64,000 nucleotides of DNA from Salinimicrobium marinum (GTDB lineage: Bacteria > Bacteroidota > Bacteroidia > Flavobacteriales > Flavobacteriaceae). The notes beneath the pieces are model-generated. The model did no database searches, was not told the origin of the DNA, and was given only the letters and a program-made list of their open reading frames with translations. The stretch lies in NCBI RefSeq assembly GCF_014651535.1, contig NZ_BMXB01000003.1, forward strand, positions 124,001 to 188,000, read 5' to 3'. Below are positions 1 through 8,736 of the stretch, in pieces. The first letter of the stretch is position 1. Each line of letters starts with the position of its first letter. A program made the position numbers and the translations under genes.

Positions 1-2
1 AT

Positions 3-1616
3 TTACAAACCTCTCTCGAGGAAATTGAAACCAGTAATGAAGAGTTGCAGGCAGCCAATGAAGAGTTGCTTGCTTCCAATGAAGAGCTGCAAAGCACCAA
101 CGAGGAGCTGCAAAGTGTCAATGAGGAGATCAATACGGTAAATGCAGAGAATATCCAAAAAATGGAAGACCTCGAAGCTTTAAATGCCGACATGAATAAC
201 CTTTTGGAGAGTACACAGATTGGTACTATTTTCCTTGATTCGTCGCTTTGTATAAGAAAATTCACCCCGGCAATTACCCGACATTTTAGTTTTATTAATT
301 CTGATATTGGAAGACCAATTACTCATTTTACGAGCAACATAGGTAAAAATAATCTCCTTAGGCGTTGTGAGAAAGTTCTCAATACAGGTGAAGTGCTGGA
401 AAGAGTGATTACTTCAAAGGAAGGCGGGCACTATTTAAGAAGAATTTCTCCTTATATAGATTCAAAAGACGAGATAAAAGGTGTTGTGATCACTTTTATT
501 GATGTGGAAACACTACAGAAATCCAGGGAGAAATTATTGGCCAGCGAGAAACGCTATAAGTCATTTTACGAGGAAGACCCGGTAATGCATATAAGTGTGG
601 ATCCTAAAAGTTCACTCATTGTTCATTGTAATGCAATTGCCGTCACATCTTTGGGGTACGAATTTAAAGATGAACTTATTGGTATGCCAATTTTTGACCT
701 TTATAGCGAAGAAGGGCAGATCAGAGCCATAAAGAACAACAAAACATTTCAGAAAACTGGAGAACTGGTGAATCTGGAGCAGAGTTTAAAAACCAAGTCG
801 GGAGAAATTCTTCCGGTCATCTTAAATGCAATTGCAGAAAGGGATGAGCAGGATAGTATTATTACGATTCGATATACCTGCGTAGATATTTCGGCTCAGA
901 AAAAGGCAGAAAAGCAGTTAAAGCGTCAAAAAGCAGATCTGGAAAGAGCCAACAGGGATCTTGAGCAGTTTGTTTCTATTTGTTCCCATGATCTTCAGGA
1001 ACCGCTTTCTACTATTAAATTCGGAAGTGATGTACTGGGGAAAATTTATTCCAGTCAATTGGATGAAAAGGGGAAGGATTATATTTCTTACATAAAAAAC
1101 GCTTCCAACAGACTTTCCTCCCAGATCAAAGCTTTACTGGAGCATTCACGTATAGGTCGTAATGGGGATAAGACGCTTGTGGATACCCAGGAGCTGGTGG
1201 AGATCGTTAAATATGATCTTGGAAAAAGTATCAGGGATACCGAAGCCAAAATCCATGCAAATGAACTTCCGAAGATATCTGGTTATGAAGTGGAACTACG
1301 ACTTTTGTTTCAGAACCTTATAAGTAACGCCATAAAATATACTCCCCAGGAACGGAATCCGGTGATACGCATTTCGGCTTATAAAGAAGAAGAGTACTGG
1401 GTGTTTTCTATTGTAGACAACGGTGTGGGAATTTCCAAGGAGAACCTTAAAAACATTTTTACCATTTTTAACCGTGTAAATAAGGATGATGAGAAAGACG
1501 GTACCGGAGTCGGACTCGCACATGTTGAAAAAATCGTGCTGTTACATGACGGGAACATTTGGGTAGATTCACAGGAAGGGGTTGGGAGTACTTTCTATTT
1601 TAAACTTAAAGCATAG
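3..1616 (+). CDS. CheB/CheR-type PAS sensor histidine kinase, C-terminal part
   Basis: The reading frame is open to the left edge, so the N-terminus lies outside the window. The first ~50 codons encode a coiled coil of repeated NEEL(Q/L) units (EELQSTNEELQSVNEE), the linker typical of CheB-CheR-PAS hybrid proteins. It is followed by a PAS domain, a second PAS domain, a HisKA dimerisation domain with the phospho-acceptor His in CSHDLQEPL (codon 987-989), and a HATPase domain with an N box (NLISNAIKY) and G boxes (DNGVGI, GTGVGLA). No receiver domain follows. It is probably a cytosolic sensor kinase feeding the response regulator two genes downstream. The bacteriophytochrome gene begins only 4 bases after its stop, so they are likely co-transcribed. 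That the missing part carries CheB/CheR domains is inferred from the linker and cannot be seen here. Confidence 0.85.
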   Translation, partial: LQTSLEEIETSNEELQAANEELLASNEELQSTNEELQSVNEEINTVNAENIQKMEDLEALNADMNNLLESTQIGTIFLDSSLCIRKFTPAITRHFSFINSDIGRPITHFTSNIGKNNLLRRCEKVLNTGEVLERVITSKEGGHYLRRISPYIDSKDEIKGVVITFIDVETLQKSREKLLASEKRYKSFYEEDPVMHISVDPKSSLIVHCNAIAVTSLGYEFKDELIGMPIFDLYSEEGQIRAIKNNKTFQKTGELVNLEQSLKTKSGEILPVILNAIAERDEQDSIITIRYTCVDISAQKKAEKQLKRQKADLERANRDLEQFVSICSHDLQEPLSTIKFGSDVLGKIYSSQLDEKGKDYISYIKNASNRLSSQIKALLEHSRIGRNGDKTLVDTQELVEIVKYDLGKSIRDTEAKIHANELPKISGYEVELRLLFQNLISNAIKYTPQERNPVIRISAYKEEEYWVFSIVDNGVGISKENLKNIFTIFNRVNKDDEKDGTGVGLAHVEKIVLLHDGNIWVDSQEGVGSTFYFKLKA

Positions 1617-1620
1617 CTTA

Positions 1621-3825
1621 TTGTCTTTAGACGCTCAACTTTACCCAGATAAGATCGATATTTCCAACTGTGAATTGGAACCCATTCATATTATCGGGAA
1701 GTCACAATCACATGGGGTGATTCTTGCCTGCAGTTCCCAAAAGATGGAGATAACCCAGTGCAGTGAAAATACTCTGGAGGTTTTCTCATTGCCACATGAA
1801 GATCTTAAGGGGGAACCACTGTCGGTGCTTATTGGGGAAGAGCAGGAGACGAAACTGAAAAATGGGTTTTTAAAAGGTGAAGCGCTACTTCCGGAGGAAA
1901 TAAAGATCAAAGGAAAGTCCTTCCTAATGCTATCTCATATTTTGGAAGCACAGCTACTTCTTGATTTTGAACCTTTGGAAAACCAATATGATCCTGTAAC
2001 TTTTCAAAGACAGCTTACTCGCATCCTCAACAACCTGAGATCTGCAGGGACTGTAGAAGGTCTTTGCAGGGAGGCGGCCGCACTTACCTGGGATTTCTTT
2101 GATTATCACCGCATCATGGTGTACAGGTTTGATAAAGAATGGAACGGAGAGGTAGTGGCAGAGGAAAAAGAAGAAGAAGCTGAAAGCTGGTTAGGATTAA
2201 GATATCCCGCCAGTGATATTCCTGCGCAATCAAGAGAGCTTTTTCTGAAAAACAGGGTTAGGATCATTGCCGATGTAAATGATAATCCCGTACCAATTAC
2301 TCCACAGCTCTCCCCTGTTACCGGTCAACCGCTGGACCTTTCAGAATCGGGATTAAGAGGAGTTTCCCCTATACATATAGAATATCTTCAGAATATGGGA
2401 GTGGGAGCCTCTCTTACAGCAGCCATAGTGGTAAACGGAAAATTATGGGGCCTTATCACCTGCCACCATAATTCGGCCAAATTCCTGAATTATTATCAGC
2501 GGGAGAGTTTTCGGTTTTTGGCGCAAATGTTCTCCAATGAAATTGCACTAAGGGAAACCAACAGTTTTTTAGAGAAAACATCCATTTCAGAAGAGATTCG
2601 AGAGAAATTGGTTGTTCAGATAAACAATAAAAAGCCTCTTTTGGAAACCCTGACTTCAAAAGTGAAATTTACAGATCTCGTAGCCTGTGGCGGGGGAGCT
2701 TTGTTCTTTAATGGAGAATTATTACTGCAGGGGAATACGCCTTCAGAAGCTGAAGTGAATTCCTTGATCGATGTTTACTTGAGCAAGATAAAGAAAGGTG
2801 TTTTCTACACCTCAAAACTTTCTGAAGACTTTCCTGAAGCGGAAACCTATAAGAAAACTGCTTCGGGAATTCTTAGTATTCGTATTTCAGAAAATAATTT
2901 TATCATCTGGTTCAGACCTGAAGTTTTACAAACAGTGGAATGGGGAGGTAATCCGGAGAAGAAAATGAGCTATAATGAGGAGAAGCAGCGTTTAAGCCCC
3001 AGAAAATCTTTCGAAAAATGGAGTCAGTTGCTCACAGGAACTTCCAGGGAATGGGAAAACCACGATCTTAACGTGGTAAAGGCTTTACAGGAAAATGTAA
3101 GGTTCGTGATCCTTGAGAAGCAAAGGAATAAGATTAAAAATCTGAATGCCAGATTGATGAAAGCCAATGAAGAACTTGAACTCTTCAGCTACGGACTTTC
3201 TCATGACCTGCGGGCACCCATTCGAGGTATTAGTGGCTATTTAAAGATACTTCAGGAAGATTTTGGGAAAAAGCTGGGAGAAGGGAAGCAATTTGTAGAC
3301 ACCACCCTGGGACTTACCGAAAAGATGGATTTACTTATTGATGATATTCTTTCTTATTCGAGGTTAAATTCCGGAGAGATCCAAAAAAATAATTTTTCTG
3401 TTAATCTATTGGTAGCGGAAATACTCGAAGTTTTTAATGTGAAGATGAATTACCCGAAGGCAAGCATCAGGGTGCAGGATGATATGCCCGAAGCCTTTGG
3501 AGATCGCAGGATGCTCTTCCAATTATGGGCAAATCTCATTAATAACGCACTTAAATATTCTTCTGCTAACGAGGAACCACAGGTAGAAATTGGGGCGGTG
3601 AGGAAAGAAGATAAAATTGTGTATTTTGTGAAAGATAATGGAATAGGCATTGCCCCGGGTTTTCAGGAGAAAATATTTGAAACCTTTACCCGTCTTGCAG
3701 GTGAAAAATTTAAGGGTTCGGGGATTGGACTGGCCATCGTAAAACTGGTAACAGAAAAACACGAAGGCGAAATCTGGGTAGAAAGTGAACCTGGAAACGG
3801 TGCAATTTTCTATTTTTATATATAA
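1621..3825 (+). CDS. bphP: bacteriophytochrome histidine kinase
   Basis: Red/far-red photoreceptor kinase of about 734 residues with PAS-GAF-PHY-HisKA-HATPase order. The N-terminus has the Cys of SNC-x-LEPIHI (residue 17), the biliverdin attachment site of bacterial phytochromes. The GAF domain carries PASDIPAQ (near residue 200) and the MGVGASL/LWGLITCHH chromophore-pocket segments. The PHY domain has WGGNP (~440) and the PRKSFEKW tongue motif (~460). The kinase has the phospho-acceptor His528 in GLSHDLRAP and a complete ATP-binding domain ending in GSGIGLA. The start is uncertain: TTG at 1621 puts Cys17 at the usual distance, while the frame is open back to TTG 1582, inside the upstream gene. 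The next genes encode a response regulator and the heme oxygenase that makes biliverdin, which supports the call strongly. Confidence 0.95.
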   Translation: MSLDAQLYPDKIDISNCELEPIHIIGKSQSHGVILACSSQKMEITQCSENTLEVFSLPHEDLKGEPLSVLIGEEQETKLKNGFLKGEALLPEEIKIKGKSFLMLSHILEAQLLLDFEPLENQYDPVTFQRQLTRILNNLRSAGTVEGLCREAAALTWDFFDYHRIMVYRFDKEWNGEVVAEEKEEEAESWLGLRYPASDIPAQSRELFLKNRVRIIADVNDNPVPITPQLSPVTGQPLDLSESGLRGVSPIHIEYLQNMGVGASLTAAIVVNGKLWGLITCHHNSAKFLNYYQRESFRFLAQMFSNEIALRETNSFLEKTSISEEIREKLVVQINNKKPLLETLTSKVKFTDLVACGGGALFFNGELLLQGNTPSEAEVNSLIDVYLSKIKKGVFYTSKLSEDFPEAETYKKTASGILSIRISENNFIIWFRPEVLQTVEWGGNPEKKMSYNEEKQRLSPRKSFEKWSQLLTGTSREWENHDLNVVKALQENVRFVILEKQRNKIKNLNARLMKANEELELFSYGLSHDLRAPIRGISGYLKILQEDFGKKLGEGKQFVDTTLGLTEKMDLLIDDILSYSRLNSGEIQKNNFSVNLLVAEILEVFNVKMNYPKASIRVQDDMPEAFGDRRMLFQLWANLINNALKYSSANEEPQVEIGAVRKEDKIVYFVKDNGIGIAPGFQEKIFETFTRLAGEKFKGSGIGLAIVKLVTEKHEGEIWVESEPGNGAIFYFYI

Positions 3826-3871
3826 CCCTGAAGGAATTGTTTGGGGTTTTGGAAATTGATAAAATGAGAGA

Positions 3872-4435
3872 ATGATAACAACAACTTTACGCATTCTGTT
3901 GGTAGAAGATTCAGAAACAGATGTCGTCCTTATTAAGAGGAAAATAGGAAAAATTGTAGAAAACCCTCAGATAGAAGTGGTGGATAATTTGGATGACTGT
4001 AACTATCAATTACAGAATTTTGTTCCCGATATCATCTTATCAGATTATAATCTTCCTACCTGTAACGGGATGGACGTGCTCGAACTGGCAAAATCTGTAG
4101 ATCCATCTGTGCCCTTTATCTTTCTTACTGGAACAATTAATGATGAGGAACTTGCTGCCCATACTATTCTTGCGGGAGCTTCTGGTTATATCCTGAAAAA
4201 ACACATGGATGTACTGGAAGAAAAATTGAGGCCAATCTTTAAAAAGGTAGTTTTTAACATGGTTGCCAAAAAAGATATCCGGGAGCAGATTCGCAAGAAT
4301 AAAATTGCCGTAAACCAGATCCATAATTACCTGGATTCCCTGAAGGCAGATAATGCCGAACAAAAGGATAATATCGGGAAAATAAGGGAAAGTATTGGAA
4401 AGTTTAAATTCAGAGAGGATGATCACGAGATTTAG
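3872..4435 (+). CDS. single-domain response regulator (phytochrome-associated)
   Basis: A 187-residue CheY-like receiver. Residues 6-130 form the domain, with acidic pocket E12/D13, phospho-acceptor Asp58 in DIILSDYNLP, the Thr of FLTGT and the Lys of YILKK. No DNA-binding or enzymatic output domain follows. The last ~50 residues are charged and probably helical (KADNAEQKDNIGKIRES), perhaps for dimerisation or partner docking. The layout resembles Rcp1-type regulators encoded beside phytochromes. The gene lies 46 bases after bphP and overlaps the heme oxygenase start by 17 bases, so it is very likely the cognate partner of BphP and perhaps also of the upstream PAS kinase. Its target is unknown. 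Confidence 0.9.
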   Translation: MITTTLRILLVEDSETDVVLIKRKIGKIVENPQIEVVDNLDDCNYQLQNFVPDIILSDYNLPTCNGMDVLELAKSVDPSVPFIFLTGTINDEELAAHTILAGASGYILKKHMDVLEEKLRPIFKKVVFNMVAKKDIREQIRKNKIAVNQIHNYLDSLKADNAEQKDNIGKIRESIGKFKFREDDHEI

Positions 4436-4985
4436 AGAGCACACCAGGGAATTACATGAGCAGATAGAAAAAGAGAATCAGGCAAAAAAGATCATGGACC
4501 ATTCTATAGATCTGGAAGAATATAAAATTTTGCTGCTTCAAAATTATATTGCTTACAGAACGGTGGAAAAGGAGATCTCCAGGCATATTTCCAGTTATGA
4601 AGGTTCGAAACATCAACAGCTGGAAATAGATTTAAAAGCACTTGAAGTGGATTTTTCTGTAGCTTCGGAATATGAATCAAGGTTTACCTGTACCAGTTAC
4701 CTGGAAGCATTGGGGGCTGCCTATGTTGTAGAGGGATCTGCCCTGGGCGGAATGGTGATCGCAAAAGAACTAAAAGAGTGTGAAAACCTGAAAAGCCTGG
4801 AAGATCAGAACTTTTTCAGCGGAAAAAGAGATAATTTAAAATCCTGGAACCGGTTTAAAAAAGAGCTGAATTCCCGTGAATTTTCAGAAGAAGAAAAAGA
4901 GGAGGCTTCCGAAAAAGCCAAAGAAACTTTTAGGTTTTTTGGAGAAGTTTTCACTTCGGCACCGGGAAGGTCACTGCAGGATTAA
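4419..4985 (+). CDS. bphO: bacteriophytochrome-associated heme oxygenase
   Basis: Cytosolic heme oxygenase of 188 residues that would open heme to biliverdin, CO and iron, supplying the BphP chromophore. The N-terminus has the R-x-x-T-x-x-L-H pattern with proximal heme ligand His13. The distal helix is represented by LEALGAAYVVEGSALGG, with the Gly-rich stretch that kinks over the heme. The ATG at 4419 was chosen because heme oxygenases begin a few residues before this helix; the frame stays open upstream to a TTG at 4395. The ATG lies inside the end of the response-regulator gene, suggesting translational coupling. Heme oxygenases for iron scavenging are an alternative, but linkage to bphP makes the phytochrome role much more likely. 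Confidence 0.92.
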   Translation: MITRFREHTRELHEQIEKENQAKKIMDHSIDLEEYKILLLQNYIAYRTVEKEISRHISSYEGSKHQQLEIDLKALEVDFSVASEYESRFTCTSYLEALGAAYVVEGSALGGMVIAKELKECENLKSLEDQNFFSGKRDNLKSWNRFKKELNSREFSEEEKEEASEKAKETFRFFGEVFTSAPGRSLQD

Positions 4986-4998
4986 AGTTCAGGAAAAA

Positions 4999-5460
4999 TT
5001 ATATTTCGCCAAAAAGCTCGTGTAATTTTTTTCTCCGGAATTCAAAAATTTCTTCCAGTTTAGGCCCGACCAAAAAAGGATGTACCACTTGCCCCAGAAA
5101 GCCGAAGGGAAGTTTGTAATCCACAATGTCTTCCATTTCCACCCCATTTTCGATCTCTTTGATAAAATGCTTGTGGTGCCAGAGGGCATAAGGTCCGAAC
5201 CGTTGTTCATCTACAAAATATTCCCCCTCCTTTACGTGCGTGATCTCTGTGACCCATCTGGTCTTAATTCCCGCCACCGGAGTCACGATATACTGAATTA
5301 TTTGCCCCGGATACATGGCCCTGTCTCCACCCGAAATAATATCAAAACCCATATACGGCGGAGTAATGACTTTCAGGTTAGCAGGATCTGAAAGAAAATT
5401 CCAGGCTTCCTGTACCGAAATGGGTAGCCGCTGTACGGTCTTTAAGGTGTAGATCTTCAT
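4999..5460 (-). CDS. SRPBCC-family ligand-binding protein
   Basis: A 153-residue protein starting at the ATG at 5460 (MKIYTLK); an in-frame upstream extension to 5526 looks non-coding. Family features are the opening strand and helix QRLPISVQEAWNFLSDPANLK, a central antiparallel sheet (TRWVTEITHV, YFVDEQRFGPY, WHHKHF) and a C-terminal helix (FEFRRKKLHELF). This is the START-like helix-grip fold of the polyketide cyclase/SRPBCC superfamily. Such small soluble members are often found in Bacteroidota, sometimes annotated as cell-division inhibitor-like. The ligand is unknown. It converges with bphO, 13 bases apart, and is transcribed in the same direction as gapN. Confidence 0.8.
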   Translation of the reverse strand: MKIYTLKTVQRLPISVQEAWNFLSDPANLKVITPPYMGFDIISGGDRAMYPGQIIQYIVTPVAGIKTRWVTEITHVKEGEYFVDEQRFGPYALWHHKHFIKEIENGVEMEDIVDYKLPFGFLGQVVHPFLVGPKLEEIFEFRRKKLHELFGEI

Positions 5461-5512
5461 GTATGTTATTTTATTAAAGATATTATTTCTGATCCATTTT
5501 TTTTTAAAATAA

Positions 5513-5541
5513 TTAAGCCGCTTCAAATCGGAGCGGCTTAA
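5513..5541 (-). terminator. hairpin downstream of gapN
   Basis: Ten-base perfect inverted repeat (TTAAGCCGCT / AGCGGCTTAA) with a 9-base loop, 48 bases past the gapN stop on the minus strand. On that strand it is followed by TTATTTT and then an A run, so the U-tract is imperfect. It is probably the terminator separating gapN from the SRPBCC gene. Confidence 0.5.
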
Positions 5542-5588
5542 ATATAGTCAGTAATACTTTTTAATTCCGATTCCGGATTTTATTTTAA

Positions 5589-7166
5589 TTAAAGGATATA
5601 ATCTGTACTTACAAAATTAGATGTTTTAGAATTCAGAAGTTTTTGCAGAATCTCGTTATTGTATGGGTTGTCCTTGGAAGCTACAAAAGTCCTTATGGAA
5701 AAAGACCTTAAAGCATCGTGCACACTTAACGTACCGACGGCAGAGTCTTTACGTCCTGTAAATGGAAATACGTCGGGACCACGCTGGCAGGAACTGTTCA
5801 GATTCACCCGGCAAACGAGGTTCACCAGCGTATCAATTAACGGAGCGATCTCCTGGATATCCTTTCCGAAAAGACTCACCTGCTGTCCATAATTGGAATC
5901 GGCCATTTCATCCAGGATTTCCTGTATGTCTTTAAAAGGTTTTACCGGTACAACAGGTCCGAATTGTTCTTCCTTATACACTCTCATTTCTTTGGTAACA
6001 GGATAAAGAACTGCAGGATAAATATAGTTATCGGAAATTTCCCCTCCTTTTTCATTAATGATCCTAGCTCCTTTTTCAAGGGCATCGTCGATTAGCTCTT
6101 TGATATATTGAGGTTTCCCGGGCTCTGGTAACGGAGTAAGTTTTACTCCTTCTTCCCATGGATTTCCAAATTTTAAACTATCTACTTTTTTAGCATAACG
6201 CTTATTAAATTCCTCCCTAATGTCTTCATGTACATATACTATTTTGAGGGCTGTACAACGTTGTCCGTTAAAGGACAATGTTCCCGAGATACACTCTTCA
6301 ATAGCAAGGTCAAGATCGGCATCGGGTAAAATGATGGCTGGGTTTTTTGCTTCCAGCCCAAGCACAAGTCGTAAACGGTTTTTATATGGGTGCTGGTCCT
6401 GCAAGGCAATGGCAGAGGTACTGTTTCCTATAAGGGCAAGCACATCAATTTTTCCGGTAGCCATGATTGGCGCGGCTACTTCCCGGCCGCGTCCGTAGAT
6501 CACATTCACTACACCTTTTGGAAAACTGCTTCTAAAGGCTTCCAGTAATGGGGATAATAAAAGAACCCCGTGTTTTGCAGGTTTAAATACCACTGTGTTC
6601 CCCATGATAATTGCCGGGATGAGAAGGGCAAAGGTTTCATTTAAAGGATAGTTATAGGGCCCCAGACATAAAACAACACCCAGTGGGCCACGGCGAATAT
6701 GAGCGTTGACGCCATCACGTTTGGAAAATTTAGAACTGTCGCGATCCAGCTGCTTGTAATCTTCTATGGTATCTTCAATGTATTCTACCGTACGGTCAAA
6801 TTCCTTTTGAGAATCGGGCAGGTTTTTTCCAATTTCCCACATCAGATATTTTACTACTTCTTCCCGTTTGGTCTTCATTTGAGCCACAAAATTCTCCATG
6901 CATTTAATTCTTTCGGCTTCTTTCATGGTAGGCCATTGTCCCTGTCCGCGAGCATAGGCATCACAGGCAGATTGCAAAACATCTAATGCTGCTTCTTTAT
7001 CCATGTGAGGAACTGTACCTAATAAGGTGGGTTTATACTCTTTGGTAGAAGAAATGGTGGAATACACTTCATCGGTTTTCCCTTTCCATGCTACCAGTTC
7101 CCCGTTCTTTAAATAGGTGGTTTGGTGCAGAGGATCTTTAATTGCAAAATTAGAAGGTATGCTCAT
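5589..7166 (-). CDS. gapN: NADP-dependent non-phosphorylating glyceraldehyde-3-phosphate dehydrogenase
   Basis: A 525-residue aldehyde dehydrogenase superfamily enzyme expected to oxidise glyceraldehyde-3-phosphate directly to 3-phosphoglycerate with NADPH formation, bypassing the ATP-yielding step of glycolysis. Catalytic residues are visible: Asn172 in GPYNYPLN, cofactor Lys195 in VVFKPAKHG, general base Glu272 in LGLEAKNP and nucleophile Cys304 in [10 protein letters not shown]. The QRCTA context around the Cys is the GapN-type sequence, unlike most aldehyde dehydrogenases. It is slightly longer than plant and streptococcal GapN (about 480-500 residues). It is a single gene between an SRPBCC protein and a divergent short-chain dehydrogenase. 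A related semialdehyde dehydrogenase role cannot be excluded. Confidence 0.87.
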   Translation of the reverse strand: MSIPSNFAIKDPLHQTTYLKNGELVAWKGKTDEVYSTISSTKEYKPTLLGTVPHMDKEAALDVLQSACDAYARGQGQWPTMKEAERIKCMENFVAQMKTKREEVVKYLMWEIGKNLPDSQKEFDRTVEYIEDTIEDYKQLDRDSSKFSKRDGVNAHIRRGPLGVVLCLGPYNYPLNETFALLIPAIIMGNTVVFKPAKHGVLLLSPLLEAFRSSFPKGVVNVIYGRGREVAAPIMATGKIDVLALIGNSTSAIALQDQHPYKNRLRLVLGLEAKNPAIILPDADLDLAIEECISGTLSFNGQRCTALKIVYVHEDIREEFNKRYAKKVDSLKFGNPWEEGVKLTPLPEPGKPQYIKELIDDALEKGARIINEKGGEISDNYIYPAVLYPVTKEMRVYKEEQFGPVVPVKPFKDIQEILDEMADSNYGQQVSLFGKDIQEIAPLIDTLVNLVCRVNLNSSCQRGPDVFPFTGRKDSAVGTLSVHDALRSFSIRTFVASKDNPYNNEILQKLLNSKTSNFVSTDYIL

Positions 7167-7322
7167 AAATTAAATTTTAGTTGGATTCCTTGGTTAAAAA
7201 ATAAGACGAAAAGTTACAAATTATATGTTGACTAAATTAACTTTTCGAGTATAGAATTATTTATGAAACATTTAAAACTCATTTGATGATTAGATAGTTA
7301 TATTGAAGAGATAATCAAAATC

Positions 7323-8141
7323 ATGGAAACAATGAAAGAGAAAAAGAACAAAACAGTATTAATTACAGGGATTTCGAGCGGAATTGGTAAAGCACTTGCA
7401 CATGAATTTGCTGCAGAGGGCTATGACTTGATTGGTGTGGCAAAAGAGGAAGATTCACTTCGAAAAGCATCTTCTGAATTAGAGAATAAACATGGGATAA
7501 CCGTAAAAGTTATTTCTAAAGACCTGGCGAAAGATGGAGCCGCACAGGAAGTTTATGATGAGATTAGATCATGGAACACAACGGTAAATATTCTGGTGAA
7601 TGATGCCGGAGTGGGGCAGCGGGGCAATTTTGTAGATATAGCACCGGCGAAGTATTCAGAAATCATTCATCTTAATGTGATGTCTCTTACCCATCTTACA
7701 CGACTTTTTCTACAAGATATGGTGGACAGGAACGAAGGGAAGATCATGAATCTTGGATCTGTTGCGGGATTTCAACCAGGACCTTTATTGGCCGTGTATC
7801 ATGCAACAAAAGCTTTTGTGGTTTCTCTTTCTGAAGCTATTGCGACAGAACTGGAAGAAATGGATAGTGAGGTGACCGTAACCTGCCTGTGCCCGGGACC
7901 AACAGATACCAATTTCTTTTCCAGGGCAGATATGGAAGGAACCAATGTAGTGGAGCACAAGGATAAATTAATGCTCCAACCCGAAGAAGTGGCCAAAGGA
8001 GCTTACAAGGCCCTAATGGATGGAGAAAGGATCTTTATTCCGGGTGGCATGAATAAAGTAACAACTTTTATTCGACGGGTGATTCCAAAAAGTACCCAAT
8101 CCAAAATGCAGATGAAATATTATGAAAAAAAGGAAGAATAA
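7323..8141 (+). CDS. short-chain dehydrogenase/reductase
   Basis: A 272-residue classical SDR with a Rossmann fold: nucleotide-binding TGISSGIG at residues 15-22, NDAG at 93-96, and catalytic Ser146, Tyr159 and Lys163 (Y-x-x-x-K in AVYHATKAF). A Lys/Glu-rich tail replaces the usual short C-terminus. It resembles the DltE/YqjQ-like group of ketoacyl-type reductases, but the substrate cannot be told. A second ATG at 7332 is an alternative start. It is transcribed divergently from gapN across a 156-base gap and is probably monocistronic. Confidence 0.9.
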   Translation: METMKEKKNKTVLITGISSGIGKALAHEFAAEGYDLIGVAKEEDSLRKASSELENKHGITVKVISKDLAKDGAAQEVYDEIRSWNTTVNILVNDAGVGQRGNFVDIAPAKYSEIIHLNVMSLTHLTRLFLQDMVDRNEGKIMNLGSVAGFQPGPLLAVYHATKAFVVSLSEAIATELEEMDSEVTVTCLCPGPTDTNFFSRADMEGTNVVEHKDKLMLQPEEVAKGAYKALMDGERIFIPGGMNKVTTFIRRVIPKSTQSKMQMKYYEKKEE

Positions 8142-8220
8142 GGTTTTCTTCTGAAAAGCTGAATAGTAAGAAAATTTCACATAAACCTAATTTCCTCCAT
8201 TTGAAAAAACCCACTGTACT

Positions 8221-8715
8221 ATGCCAGAATCAGAATTTGTTGCTCCTGCTGAAACAAGGATTGGGCATGTCCACCTGAAAGTATCCAATATAGATCGAGC
8301 GCTGGAATTTTACCGGGACCTCTTGGGATTCCAGATAACCGAAAGAATGGGAGACTCGGCTGTCTTTCTTTCTGCCGGAGGATACCATCACCATATAGGG
8401 TTGAATACCTGGCAGAGTGCAAATGCTTCAAAAGCTTCGCAAAATGGAGTTGGGCTTTTTCATACTGCCATTGTATTTCCCACCAGAAAGAATCTTGCAG
8501 AAATGCTGCAACGGCTCCATGAAAAGGGATATCCTCTTACAGGAATGGCAGATCATGGGGTTTCTGAAGCAATCTATTTAGACGACCCCGATGGTAACGG
8601 AGTGGAGTTATACTGGGACCGGCCCCGGGCAGAATGGCCTCAGAAGCCTGACGGATCCCTTAGAATGTACACCCGCAGACTGGATGTGAACAACCTGCTG
8701 GCAGAATTGCTTTAA
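8221..8715 (+). CDS. VOC-family protein, catechol 2,3-dioxygenase/CatE-like
   Basis: A 164-residue single vicinal-oxygen-chelate unit. The metal-binding pattern of ring-cleavage dioxygenases is visible: GHVHLKV (His16/His18), YHHHIGLN (His56-58), His81 in LFHTAIVF and Glu in NGVELYWD. YHHHIG followed by NTW is characteristic of the CatE-like branch. These members are half-length versus two-module CatE (about 280 residues). The actual substrate, whether a catechol, a glyoxalase-type thioester or neither, is unknown. It follows the SDR gene by 79 bases in the same direction. Confidence 0.85.
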   Translation: MPESEFVAPAETRIGHVHLKVSNIDRALEFYRDLLGFQITERMGDSAVFLSAGGYHHHIGLNTWQSANASKASQNGVGLFHTAIVFPTRKNLAEMLQRLHEKGYPLTGMADHGVSEAIYLDDPDGNGVELYWDRPRAEWPQKPDGSLRMYTRRLDVNNLLAELL

Positions 8716-8736
8716 TCTCAGATTTGGATTTTTTTA

